DNA of 64,000 nt, taken from Chamaelirium japonicum. Lineage: Eukaryota > Streptophyta > Magnoliopsida > Liliales > Melanthiaceae. Of this stretch, positions 1 to 8,997 are shown in pieces. The number at the start of each line of letters is the position of its first letter. The first letter of the stretch is position 1. Under the pieces are notes generated by a model. The model made no database searches and was not told the DNA's origin. It saw nothing but the letters and a program-made list of their open reading frames with translations. Both the position numbers and the translations under genes were made by a program. The stretch covers positions 53,890,879 through 53,954,878 of the forward strand of contig OX393550.1 of NCBI GenBank assembly GCA_947650365.1, read 5' to 3'.

Positions 1-2
1 TT

Positions 3-956
3 TACTGGTCTCCGGACCTGGGGGCCATCCTGGACGACCTTCCGAGCTCCAGCTCAGAAGCCTCGGACCCAGACTTGCCCGGGCAAGGGGAATCCGTCGT
101 GCCTCCCCTTATCAAGGAAGGGGGTGCCGGCGCTCAAGGGGGCGAGCCCGCCGCTACTGCCGTTGATGCGCCTCCCCCGGCTGCCCCAACCGAGGTGAGC
201 CAGGCGGGCTCCTCTTCAGGCGACCCCGAGCGTGCCCCCTACTTCAAGCGGGAGATCCTGAGGCGCAACATTTTCGCCCAGACTCCCTACATCGCCCTCA
301 TCAACCGGCTCCTCGAGGTAAGATTACCTTCACACTTCTTCGCCTTAAATCCCTCTCTGTTCGAAATTTCTCCTAAGACTTTCTCTAACTGTTTCACCTT
401 GGCGTAGGTGGAGTGGGTCAGCCGGGCCCTCGCCGATGACGTCGCTGGCGTTGCGGGGGACACGGTTGCTCTCTATGATGACACTCTCCATGGCTCGGAG
501 AGGAGAGTAGACGAGCACATCCACCGGCTTCACCAGATGGACCACTCCGGCGAGCTCCGAGCTGAGGTGGACCGGCTGCGCCAGCAGGCCGCCTCTGTTG
601 ACACAGAGGTTGCCCAGCTGCGCCAGCGGGCTGCCACCCTCACCACTGGGCTCGCCTCAGTCGAGGATGCTCATGCCCGTGCCCTCGCGGACCTACAAGA
701 GGCGACCAAAGCCAAAGAGGCCGCCCAGAAAGAGGTTCTCGAGCTCCGCAGCCTGGTGGCGGCCTCCAGGGACGAGATCGCGGTGCTGAAGGAGGCACAT
801 CTCCGCGACCTCAACACCCAGCGAGAGCGCCTCCAGTCGCAGCTGGGCGAGCTCCTTCAGAAGGGCACGCTGGACGCCATTGAGAAGTATAAGGCCGAAA
901 GGTCAAAGAAGAGGAAGCGCGGCGATGACGACGGCGCGGGTGCTGGCCCTGCCTAG
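3..956 (+). CDS. Antisense ORF of the retrotransposon (spliced, 5' partial): coiled-coil protein
   Basis: The frame is open from base 3 to 317 and, after removal of a 90-bp intron (318-407), continues in the same frame to a TAG at 954-956, giving 287 residues in the window. The start lies upstream of the window. The N-terminal part is acidic and proline/alanine-rich. It is followed by a more conserved-looking stretch (PYFKREILRRNIFAQTPYI, about 228-284). Exon 2 carries a long heptad-like coiled coil (about 540-870, e.g. ELRAEVDRLRQQ and EVLELRSLV) and ends in a basic cluster, KKRKRGDDD, that could be a nuclear localisation signal. It runs opposite to gag-pol and lies between the integrase and the expected 3' LTR, the position of the extra antisense ORFs reported in Tat elements such as Grande. 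Its function is unknown. Unlike the polyprotein it shows no internal stop. A host gene flanking the element is a less likely alternative. Confidence 0.72.
318..407 (+). other. Predicted phase-0 GT-AG intron in the antisense ORF
   Basis: The donor is GAG|GTAAGAT at 318 and the acceptor is GGCGTAG|GTGG ending at 407. A CTAAC branch-point match lies at 385-389, 18-22 bases before the acceptor, and the region between is T-rich. The intron is more T-rich than the GC-rich exons. Exon 1 ends on a complete codon at 317 and exon 2 starts on the next codon at 408, so splicing fuses the frames exactly. A stop closes the exon 1 frame at the acceptor TAG (405-407), so the product would be truncated without splicing. 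Confidence 0.75.
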
Positions 957-966
957 GTTCCATCCT

Positions 967-1012
967 TTTGTAACCCCTTCAATGTACTTTTAAACAATGA
1001 ATGAAAATACTT
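967..1012 (+). promoter_or_regulatory. Possible plant polyadenylation region for the antisense ORF
   Basis: Just after the TAG at 954-956 there is TTTTGTAA (966-973), resembling a plant far-upstream element. An A-rich AATGAATGAAAAT stretch follows near 996-1008, which could serve as the near-upstream element, then T-rich sequence. The spacing is typical for plant 3' ends, but such motifs are loose and common. Confidence 0.35.
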
Positions 1013-1379
1013 TTTGAGCTCGCCTATGCGTTTATTTCTCTCTCCGTGTTGCTCATGAGTCCGCTTTAGGAGTTTCGCAGCGATCTCGAGAGTGATACCC
1101 CGGGCGAGGCAGCTAATTCGATTCAACCTTTTTATTTTAAAGTATATGCAAACAAAAAACTCGGCATGCTCGCTAAAACTCAACAGTCTCTGAGCCCGGA
1201 AAACGATAAGCAAACCAAATGACTTCAAAAAAAACTTCCCTACACTCAGAGACTTAAACCATTTTTATTTTAAAAGGAAACTAATAAGTGCTAGCTGCCC
1301 CCTGCCCGGTTAATTTCCCTCGATGATCCTGTTTGGCGGACTTGCCCTTTGAGGGGTATGCCCGCGCCAGGATGCTTCC
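1013..1379. other. Non-coding spacer between antisense ORF and 78-bp repeat
   Basis: This is an AT-richer stretch inside the 3' part of the element. It contains short A and T runs (for example near 1130-1160 and 1260-1275) and no frame with recognisable protein similarity. A minus-strand frame over 953-1228 has no family features and I treat it as chance. Confidence 0.5.
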
Positions 1380-1832
1380 GTTCATGGCAGGTGAATGCGA
1401 AGAATCTCGGTTAGGTTTAGAGTCCACTAGGCAGCGGACTTCCCCAGGAATCTCAAGGTCGCCCACTGGCTGCCTCTGAGGATCCCGGTCTTGCTTTAAG
1501 TCCGCACAACGGCGGACTGCCCCGGGAAGCTCAAGGTCGCCCACTGGCTGCCTCTGAGGATCCCGGTCTTGCTTTAAGTCCGTGCAACGGCGGACTGCCC
1601 CGGGAAGCTCAAGATCGCCCACTGGCCGCCTCTGAGGATCCCGGTCTTGCTTTTAGTCTGCACAACGGCGGACTGCCCCGGGAAGCTCAAGGTCGCCCAC
1701 TGGCCACCTCTGAGGATCCCGGTCTTGCTTTAAGTCCGCACAACGGCGGACTGCCCCGGGAAGCTCAAGGTCGCCTACTGGCTGCCTCTGAGGATCCCGG
1801 TCTTGCTTTAAGTCCGCACAACGGCGAACTAC
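1380..1832 (-). repeat. 78-bp tandem repeat in the 3' region of the retrotransposon
   Basis: GATCCCGGTC recurs at 1481, 1559, 1637, 1715 and 1793, exactly 78 bases apart. A more diverged copy precedes them at about 1380-1457, and the last copy is partial and ends near 1832, giving about 5.7 copies. Because 78 is 26 codons, the minus strand stays open through several copies (repeat peptide containing GDLELPGAVRR), but one copy carries a TAA where the others have TTA, so a coding role is doubtful. Tandem repeats in the region after pol are a known habit of Tat-lineage elements and have been proposed as seeds of plant satellites. This unit shows no similarity to the 23-bp satellite in this window. 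Confidence 0.92.
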
Positions 1833-1948
1833 ACTTTATAGATCATGCGGGCTCTTGCTGCGCCGAGCTTACGAGTTAAATTCTTCGTTGTAACCTCCAT
1901 TGTTCATTCATAACTTCTTCAGAAGTTGATTTACATAATCCCTTGGTC
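1833..1948 (-). other. Short non-coding segment after the pol stop codon
   Basis: It separates the end of the integrase frame (stop at 1949-1951) from the 78-bp repeat. I see no motif beyond ordinary AT-rich sequence. Confidence 0.5.
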
Positions 1949-3325
1949 TTATGCATAAAACTTGCGAAGGTGCAAAGCATTCCAAGGTCGCTCTAACAGG
2001 TCGCCTTCAGCGGTCATCAACCGGTAAGCCCCCGAGCTTCCTGCTTCGTGTACTATGTAGGGGCCTTCCCAGTTCGCTGCGAGCTTTCCTGCATTAGGCT
2101 CTTGCGTGTTTGTGAACACCTTTCTCATCACCATGTCACCAGCCTTGAATGCCCGATGGCGGACTCTTTTGTCATATGCGCGCTTCATTTCCTGCCTATA
2201 TCCGGCGAGGTATAGATTGGCGCGCTCTCGTCTTTCTTCGAGTTGATCGAGGGAGTCGGCGAGCAGTTTATCGTTGCCGACCTCCTTTGACACAAGAATT
2301 CTTTTAGTGGGCAGTTCAGCTTCTACGGGTAGCACGGCTTCGCAACCAAAAGTGAGACTGAAAGGGGACTCGTTAGTTGAGCGACGTGGAGTAGTGCGAT
2401 AGGCCCATAAGACTCCATCGAGCTCCTGCTCCCACAATCCTTTCTTCCCTTCCAGCCTTTTCTTGAGGTTGTCTAGGATTACACGATTCGTAGATTCGGC
2501 CTGCCCGTTGCTTTGAGGGTACCTTGGGGAACAGAACCTTAGGTCGACTCCAAATTCAGCGCAAAAGCCTCTAATCAAGCGATTATCGAACTGGCGACCA
2601 TTGTCGGTGATAAGTACTCGGGGCAGCCCGAAACGATAGAAAATATTCTTCCAAAGGAAGTCTTTCACTTGTTTCTCACCTATCTTAGCTAGCAGGACCG
2701 CTTCCACCCATTTGGTGAAGTAGTCCGTAGCTACTAAGATGAATTTCTTCTGCCGGGCTGATACAGGGAAAGGTCCCACAATATCTAACCCTCATTATTG
2801 AAACGGCCAGGGGCTCGCCAGAGGATGCAGTTCTTCTACGAGCATTTGATTTGTCGTGGCGTGCTTCTGACATTGGATGCAGCTTTGTGCGACCTTCAAG
2901 GCATCTCGCTCCGGAGTGGGCCACCAGTATCCTTGCCTTCATACTTTCGCAGCTAGAGACCGCCCACCAGCGTGGTTTCCCAGCTCGCCCGAGTGAATGC
3001 AATTCAAAACTTCTTCGGTCTCCGGGCTCTCGACGCAACGAAGATTTGGCCCGCCAAAAGATCTTCGAAAAAGGCGATCCCAGCAAATGAGGTAGCACCC
3101 AGTGCGTTTCTCTACTCGCCGGGCTTCCTCTCTATCCTCTGGAAGCTCGCCTTTCTGGAGAAAACGAAGAATGGGGGCGGTCCACCCGCCGGGTGATACA
3201 TCGGCAGAGACTTGGTTAACAGCGGGCTCTATCAGTCGGAGCCGAGACTGATTCTGTACCTCGATGAGAATCTGGCGAGCTTCTGATGTTCCCAGCAGGG
3301 AGGCAGCGTTTGCCAATGCATCAGC
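1949..3325 (-). pseudogene. Integrase (zinc-binding, DDE core, GPY/F), interrupted
   Basis: Integrase inserts the reverse-transcribed DNA into chromosomes. The N-terminal H2C2 zinc module is visible on both sides of a stop: the histidine pair HSGELGNH near 3000 and the cysteine pair CIQCQKH near 2870. The catalytic core is clear. The first Asp is in ATDYFTKW, the second in ITDNGRQFDN and the Glu in NGQAESTNR, with 35 residues between the second Asp and the Glu, as expected for D,D35E. WEGPYIVHEA near the C-terminus is the GPY/F module, and no chromodomain follows before the natural TAA at 1949-1951. Stops interrupt the domain: TGA at 2939-2941, and TAA plus TGA side by side at 2792-2797. The segment from 2791 to 1949 is open and contains all three catalytic residues, but it lacks the zinc module. 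Confidence 0.93.
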
Positions 3326-4261
3326 TCACCTATTATCGGCTCGAGGGATTTTCTCGAAGGAGATCTTTTCGAACTCTGCGGCCTTTCCTTTTACCAGATC
3401 CACATAGCCCGCCATTCGCGTATCCCGGGAGGCGTACTCTCCATTGATTTGACAAATGATCAGTTGGGAATCGCTGAAAACCTTTAACCGTTTGGTGCCT
3501 ACTTCTTGAGCGAGCTCTAGTCCGGCGAGCAGTGCCTCATACTCTGCCTCATTGTTGGTTGCGGTGAAATCCAGCCGGACTGATTTCTCAAGAAGTATCG
3601 ACTGGGCGATCAGTGCAACCCCGATTCCGGCCCCCAAAGCATTGGAGGATCCGTCGACGAATAACTCCCAGCCCCCCATCTCTGAATGCTTAGTTGGAGG
3701 AAGCTCGCCTAGGTTGTCCAAGAACCTCGCCTTCCCAAGGTGTGCCTCAGTTGGCTCATCCTCCTGGTAGTGGACCGGTTCTTCTATGGGGAAGTCCGCC
3801 AAGAAATCGGCGAGAGCCTGCCCTTTGACGGCAACTCGAGGGACATACTCCAAACCATAGGCGGCGAGCTCGGCGGACCATCGGTAAAGCCTGCCGACTA
3901 CCGAGGGTCTGGAGAGCGCGCTCTTCAGAGGGTGCTCCGTGATGACCTTGACAGTGTGCGCCGAGAAGTAGGGGTGAAGCTTTCTCGTGGTAAGGACCAA
4001 GGCCAATGCGACCTTTTCGATTGGTCGATACCGGAGCTCGGCGGGAAGCATTGTGTGGCTTACAAAGTAGACAGGCCGCTCCACCTTTGCTTCTTCCACA
4101 ACAAGGACCCCGCTTACCGCATTCTCTGTGACCGCGAGATACACGCCAAGCTCGGCACCATCTTTTGGTGCCGCTAGGATTGGCGGGCTCGCCAGATAAT
4201 CCTTGATCTTCTGAAAGGCACGCTCGCACTTTTCATCCCAACAAATGCTCGCTCCTTTTCA
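3326..4261 (-). pseudogene. Ty3-type RNase H followed by archaeal-type RNase H
   Basis: RNase H removes the RNA strand during reverse transcription. The first domain (about 4150-3790) has the Ty3/gypsy form, with PVYFVSHTM, a YRPIEKVALALV helix and the ITEHPLK strand. Its first acidic position reads as YLAVT, so it may be catalytically weak, as is usual in this lineage. A second RNase H follows (about 3670-3290). It has FVDGSS, NNEAEYEALLAGL and FSDSQLI, carrying the D, E and D expected of an active archaeal/plant-type enzyme. The final Asp lies in ADAL just past a TGA at 3326-3328. The dual arrangement is a hallmark of Tat elements. The block is also closed at its start by a TGA at 4259-4261. 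Confidence 0.92.
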
Positions 4262-5412
4262 TAGTAGCTCGAAAAGAGGTCGGCAATTGTCTGAGGATTT
4301 GGAGATGAATCGATTGAGCGCGGCGATTTGCCCGCTCAACCTCTGGACTTCCTGCCGGGTTTTTGGTGCGGGCATCTCGACAAGTGCTCGGATTTGCCCA
4401 GGGTCCGCCTCGATCCCCCTGTGGGTGACCAGGTACCCTAGGAATTTCCCAGAAGTCACCCCCGAATGCGCACTTTGCTGGGTTCAGCCTCATTTGGTAC
4501 TTTCTCAACACTTCGAAGGTTTCGCGGAGATCGGCGACATGCCCCTCTCGCTCTCGACTTTTCACCAGGAGGTCGTCTACATAAACTTCGACATTCCTGC
4601 CGATCTGACCCTTGAACATCTGAGTGACTAACCTTTGGTAGGTCGCTCCAGTGTTCTTGAGTCCAAAAGGCATCACTCGATAGCAGAATAGCTTCTGGTA
4701 GCCCGCCCCAGAATAGAAGGCGGTCTTCTCTTGATCATCGACGTGGAAAGGTATCTGGTTATACCCAGAATATCCATCCATGAAGGACAGGGTCTGGAAC
4801 TCGACAGCTCCGTCGACCAGCGCGCCTATCTGCGGAAGGGGAAAGCCATCCTTCGGGCATGCTTTATTAAGGTCGGAGAAGTCAATGCACACTCTGACCG
4901 CCCCCGCTCTTCTTTGGCACCGCCACGATGTTGGAGATCCACTCGGGAAAGTGCGCCTCGCGAATAAAGCCAGCTCGCTCTAACTTGTCTATCTTCGCCG
5001 CCACTGCGATGGACTTCGCAGCCGGTATGTGCCGAGCTTTTTGCTTGATCGGCGGGAACTCTTTCATGGTGTACAGACGATGACAGGCGACCTCCGGGTC
5101 AATCCCTGGCATGTCCGTAAAGCTCCAGGCGAATACGTCACGGTATTCCCTGAGTATATCGGTCAAGGCCAGGACCTCGCCCTTGGTTAGCGAGGTCCCG
5201 AGACTAACAATCCTCGGTCCGTCCTCGCTTCCGATGTTGACTTCTTGTAGCGGCTCGGCAATGGGAAAACTTCCTCTCTGGGACCCCGGTAGGCAGCCTT
5301 TCTCCTCGAGCTCAAAATCCATGCCGCTCCCACCCGGGGGTGAACTGGGGGATCTAAGCGAGGCGACCTCTCTCGGGATTTGAGGGAGCCCGCTTGAGGT
5401 GGGCGTTAATTG
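4262..5412 (-). pseudogene. Reverse transcriptase, two frameshifts
   Basis: This is the RNA-dependent DNA polymerase of the element. The N-terminal part (5322-4905) has REYRDVFAWS and KIDKLERAGFIRE, then a frame change near 4890-4910 within a G-rich stretch. The palm follows in the next frame (4892-4464): CIDFSDLNKACPKD, FMDGYSGYNQI with a catalytic Asp, VMPFGLKN, and the active-site box YVDDLLVKS with both Asp intact. A second frame change falls in a run of five C on the + strand (4459-4463), where a run of four would keep the frame. The thumb and connection continue from there (GKFLGYLV, RGIEADPGQI) to a TGA at 4259-4261. All catalytic motifs survive, but no continuous protein can be made. 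Confidence 0.93.
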
Positions 5413-6561
5413 CTAGGAGGGCGCGGGCCTCTTGGCCTCAGCGACCTCAACGTCCGCGAGGTGAAAGACATCCTGCTCGCACCTGGTAGCAGCGACCTGG
5501 TCTCCTCGAATTACCACGACTCCTTCGCTGGTGGGAAACTTGAGGGCCTGGTGATTAGGCGAGGACACCGCTTTTATCTGCCTCAACCAAGGTCGCCCTA
5601 GGATGGCATTGAAAGCGGACTGCCCGTCCACCACTACGAAACGGACTTGACGTACCTCCGGGCCCGTCGTTACGGTGAGGGTTATCTCCCCTACCACCTT
5701 AGCGACCTCGCCAGTGAAACCGATGAGCGAGCCCGTTGAGGGAGACAAATCAATTTGTCTCAGTCCCATTCGCTGGAAGGCCGACAAGAACAGGATGTCT
5801 ACGACACTTCCTGGGTCAACCAGGACCCGCCTTACTTCGATGTTTGCCATCATTAGGCGTATGACGAGGGGGTCATTGTGGGGGGTAACGACCCCGGCCA
5901 TGTGCTCCTCCGAGAACCAAATAAAGACTCGGGCTTCTACCCTTGGTGTTTGGAGCAATACAGGAGTTAGAGAAACGGAGAATACCTTCTGAGCCCGCTC
6001 CATCTCTCTAACTTGCTGCCGAACCTCATTGCTGGATCTTGGGCCGTTCAGGCGCCCACTGATGGTGTGACAGACCGCCGGCCCTCCCGGGGGCGGTGGA
6101 GGCAGGGCGGGCTCAGCGGGCCCCGGGCGATCTCCCTCCCGAAGAGCCCGTGCCGGTATCACCTTGAACCTCCTTGGAGGCGAAATAAACTGATCCAAAT
6201 GGCCCTGGGTGACCAAGTCCTCGAGGTGGTTCTTGAGAGCCCGACATCTGTTGGTGTGATGCCCGGGGCTGCGATGGAAGACGCACCGCCACGAATTATC
6301 GGTTGAGCCAGGCTCCCCGACCTGCAGGGGGGGATACTGAAAGAATGGTTCGTTCCGAATCTGGTGAAAGATTTGCCCTGGCGAGTGGGTTAACACGGTA
6401 AAATCCCGCTCCCCGGGTCCCAGAGGCAGGCGCCAGTTCGCCGGCCTTCCAGCGACCACCGGGGGGGCTTCCGCGGGCTGTACGGCAGGAGCTGCGGGTA
6501 GTCCGGGCAAAGGTGCCACCTGTGGCACCTCCCGCCTCTCCACGACCTTAACGACGAGAGG
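5413..6561 (-). pseudogene. Gag C-terminal zinc-knuckle-like segment and aspartic protease
   Basis: This open segment is in the same frame as Gag upstream and as the start of reverse transcriptase downstream, from which it is separated by a TGA (6562-6564) and a TAG (5413-5415). Residues about 87-100 read CVFHRSPGHHTNRC, a non-canonical Cys/His knuckle of the type found in Tat Gag proteins. The pepsin-like retroviral protease lies at about 200-330. It has LVDPGSVVDILF at 241-252, with Asp243 as the catalytic residue, and the closing strand AILGRPWL at 313-320. The Pro after the catalytic Asp is common in plant Tat elements. The enzyme would dimerise and cut the polyprotein. The TAG at the end could be an ancestral gag-pol boundary or a later mutation. 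Confidence 0.88.
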
Positions 6562-7956
6562 TCACAGAGCCGGAGGAGGTCGCTGCTCGACTGCCTTTCC
6601 CTTCCGATCTAACACCGCATCTTCGAGCTTAATGTGCTGCTGGACAAGGGCGAATAGCTCGACGATCGTGCGGGGATCCTTGATTACCAGGGCGTCATGA
6701 AGCTTGCTTCCCTCGGGGAGGGCGTTCCGGAATGCGCTCACCGTCGTGCGATCTTGGCCGACAGCGTCCTCCAGAGCAAGGTAGGCGCTTCGGAAGCGCG
6801 TCGCGAAGCTTCGAAGAGTTTCGCGGGCTCCCATGGACAAAGTGAAGAGGGACTCGATCCTCTTAGGGGGCTGTCTGTTGCACCGGTACTGCTCCAGAAA
6901 CAACTTGGAGAGAGTTGGGAAGTCTGGAATGGTGCCCGATGGCAATTTGTGGAACCAATTTAACGCCGCGCCCGTCAAGCTGCTAGGGAAAGCCCGGCAC
7001 AAAACATGATTTTGGTCCCGGAAGAATAACAGCTTCCGGTAAGCCAATAGGTGGTCGACTGGATCTTGCGATCCATCGAACAGTATAAACTTAGGCGGGG
7101 TCCAATGGTGAGGGAAACCTCCTTGGTGCACCTCGCTCGTGAAGGGCGAGCTACCCCCGTGGGTGGCGAGGTCCTCCAGCAGGTCTACCGTCGCGTTAGG
7201 TCGCTGCCAGTGCCCGGGGAAAACTCCCAGAGGCTGCTGCGCAGGTCCTAGGCGGCCGTGCACGCTCCCTCGAGGGAGGTTCGGATCCGCCCCGCGGTGA
7301 CCCTCGGGGGCTACCGCTCGGTGGCCTCCTCGCTGTTCGCTCGCGGATTCCTTCATCGTGGCGGTTGGTCTATGGGAGGCCGTTGCCTCTCGAGCTTCGG
7401 AAGGTATAGCCATCGCGGGCTCTTTCCCACGTCACCGATGACGCGGGTCACGATCCCGCTCTAGAGACCTCGCCTCCGACTCGTTAGAGTCGGCGCTCCG
7501 GCTACGGCGGCGAGGGATGGTCGCCCGCGAGGTCGCCTGGTTGCTAGAACGTTGGGTTACTAGCTTCTGCAGCCTCGTAAGCAATATTTTTGGCACCCCG
7601 CGCACGGCCGCTCTCTCGACCGGGGGTTCCGGACGGGAAACCTGTCGCGCCGAAACGGTCATGGGCGGATGCGATGTTGATGCTGGTGGTCGCACCGGAG
7701 ACACCGTCTTCGCCGGCCCAGACCGTCAGCTGGCCGCCGGGACCTGATGGAGCCGCGTCAGTTCCTCCATCATTGCCCGCTGGGTAGCCAGCATCTCCAA
7801 CAGGAGCTGGTCACTGAGTGGGACGTGAGGCTGGGGGGTCTCAACAGGGGGTTCGCTGCGCGCAGACCTCGCACGGGTCCTCGGTCGCCGGTGTCCCCTT
7901 GTCGCCGGGGCCATCTTTGGGTTACGGGAGCCTCCGGTGTTCAACCGCGTGGTCAT
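6562..7956 (-). pseudogene. Gag (capsid) with three in-frame TGA stops
   Basis: Gag forms the virus-like particle that packages element RNA. The frame starts at an ATG (7954-7956), 30 bases past the primer-binding site, and stays in one frame to 6562 apart from TGA codons at 7726-7728, 7432-7434 and 6562-6564. The N-terminal third is basic and Pro/Ser/Arg-rich. The conserved retrotransposon Gag core is at about 7080-6700, with ALNWFHKLPSGTIPDF, FLEQYRCN, RETLRSFATRFR and FRNALPEGSKL. The C-terminal part continues with a helix ending in VQQHIKLEDAVLDRKGKA. The domain order and spacing are normal for plant Ty3/gypsy Gag, so the only visible damage is the stops. Confidence 0.88.
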
Positions 7957-7985
7957 GGGCGTTCTCGCCAGAACCAGTCGAAAGA

Positions 7986-8002
7986 TCCCACAGACGGTGC
8001 CA
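7986..8002 (-). other. Primer-binding site
   Basis: On the minus strand TGGCACCGTCTGTGGGA begins two bases inside the LTR boundary. It starts with TGG, the complement of a tRNA CCA end, and closely resembles primer-binding sites of other plant Ty3/gypsy elements. I do not assign the tRNA type from sequence alone. Confidence 0.82.
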
Positions 8003-8198
8003 AATGTTCGGGGGATTTTTTTGCTGGTCCGTGCGGGCTACCTGCAAGACAAAGAAAAAGCGTGAGAACGGCTGGCTCCCTTAGGAGCGCAGACCTTCCG
8101 ACGCTCAAGTCAGTCTCAGGTGCACAACGGCGAGCTTTAGTGGACGAAAGTGATAGGGAAAAGGGTTTCGAACCTGTACTCTGGAGCCTGGGGGTGAG

Positions 8199-8208
8199 CA
8201 TTTATAGA
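8199..8208 (-). promoter_or_regulatory. Candidate LTR TATA box
   Basis: The minus strand reads CTATAAATGC here, a good plant TATA box. A start about 30 bases downstream (near 8170) would give a long U3 of about 930 bp and an R-U5 of about 165 bp before the primer-binding site. A second weaker match, GCATATAAAG, lies at about 8917-8926. Confidence 0.45.
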
Positions 8209-8550
8209 CATTGGCGACCTACCGCGGCCCGACACTTGGAGATTCTTTCCAGAGCCTTCTAGACCCCCACGTTCTGGCTCGCGTGGGTCTCTGACAGTCC
8301 TTGGTACTCGCATCCCTGACATTCTTTGTCATCGAGCCTGCCAGGCGGTTTGAGTGGGGGAGAGCATCTTTCTTGTTGCTGCTAGGTGGCTATTCTGGAA
8401 TATTCAAGTCTGGGAGATCTTCGTGCACTGTGGGCGACCTCCGGTGGGAAGCCAGGGCGAGCTCGCCCTCCATTTCTCCGCCTTCTCTTCTATATCTATC
8501 AAGAGTCGGACCTCGCGAGAGCGACCTCTTCGATAAACTGGGGAGTTCTG

Positions 8551-8660
8551 GCGAGCTCCTGAGCGAGCTTGGGCGAGCTCCTGAGCGAGCTTGATCGAGC
8601 TCCTGAGCGAGCTTGGGCGAGCTCCTGAGCGAGCTTGGGCGAGCTCCTGAGCGAGCTCTT
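8551..8660. repeat. 22-bp minisatellite in the LTR, block 1
   Basis: About five copies of a 22-bp unit, GAGCTCCTGAGCGAGCTTGG plus GC, run head to tail with few changes. Each unit holds a SacI-type GAGCTC and a GCGAGC core. It lies in the presumed U3. Blocks 2 and 3 of the same unit follow further right. Confidence 0.88.
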
Positions 8661-8796
8661 TGCCTAAGGCCCCTTCGGCCCAATGTGGAGCTCGCTCCCT
8701 GTCAAGGTGATTTGGTTAGCATGGGGGGGGAGGGCGAGCTCCTGGGCGAGTTCCCCACCCCTTGGAATCCTGGGGTCTATGAGATCCACAAGCAAG

Positions 8797-8892
8797 GGCG
8801 AACTTGGGCGAGCTCCTGCGCGAGCTTAGGTGAGCTCCTGCGCGATCTTGGGCGAGCTCCTGCGCGAGCTTGGGCGAGCTCCTGCATGAGCT
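8797..8892. repeat. 22-bp minisatellite in the LTR, block 2
   Basis: About four copies of the LTR 22-bp unit, mostly with CTGCGCGAGC in place of CTGAGCGAGC. This subtype distinguishes it from block 1. Confidence 0.82.
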
Positions 8893-8954
8893 AGGGGCGT
8901 TTGTGGTGCCGGTATCTTTATATGCATGACGGTCTAACTCTCGCTGCCATCTCC

Positions 8955-8997
8955 AGCGAACTCCTGCGCGAGCTTGGGCGAGCTCCTGAGCGAGCTT
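8955..8997. repeat. 22-bp minisatellite in the LTR, block 3
   Basis: About two copies of the same unit, one with the GCGC subtype and one with the GAGC subtype. They stand directly before the second copy of the 339-bp-spaced duplication. Confidence 0.72.

Noticed and set aside
953-1228. Minus-strand frame of 91 codons next to the antisense ORF
   Set aside because: No recognisable domain, overlaps AT-rich spacer, and has no relation to the pol frame.
2851-3098. Frames on both strands over the integrase zinc region
   Set aside because: The H2C2 residues are found in the main pol frame, interrupted by a TGA at 2939-2941; the other frames carry no motif.
3756-4229. Minus-strand frame of 157 codons overlapping RNase H
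   Set aside because: RNase H motifs lie in the neighbouring frame; this one is rich in Arg/Gly from frame shift and has no domain.
7747-8262. Plus-strand frame of 171 codons across the Gag start and LTR edge
   Set aside because: It crosses the primer-binding site and LTR boundary and is the complement of Gag; its composition is that of the opposite strand.
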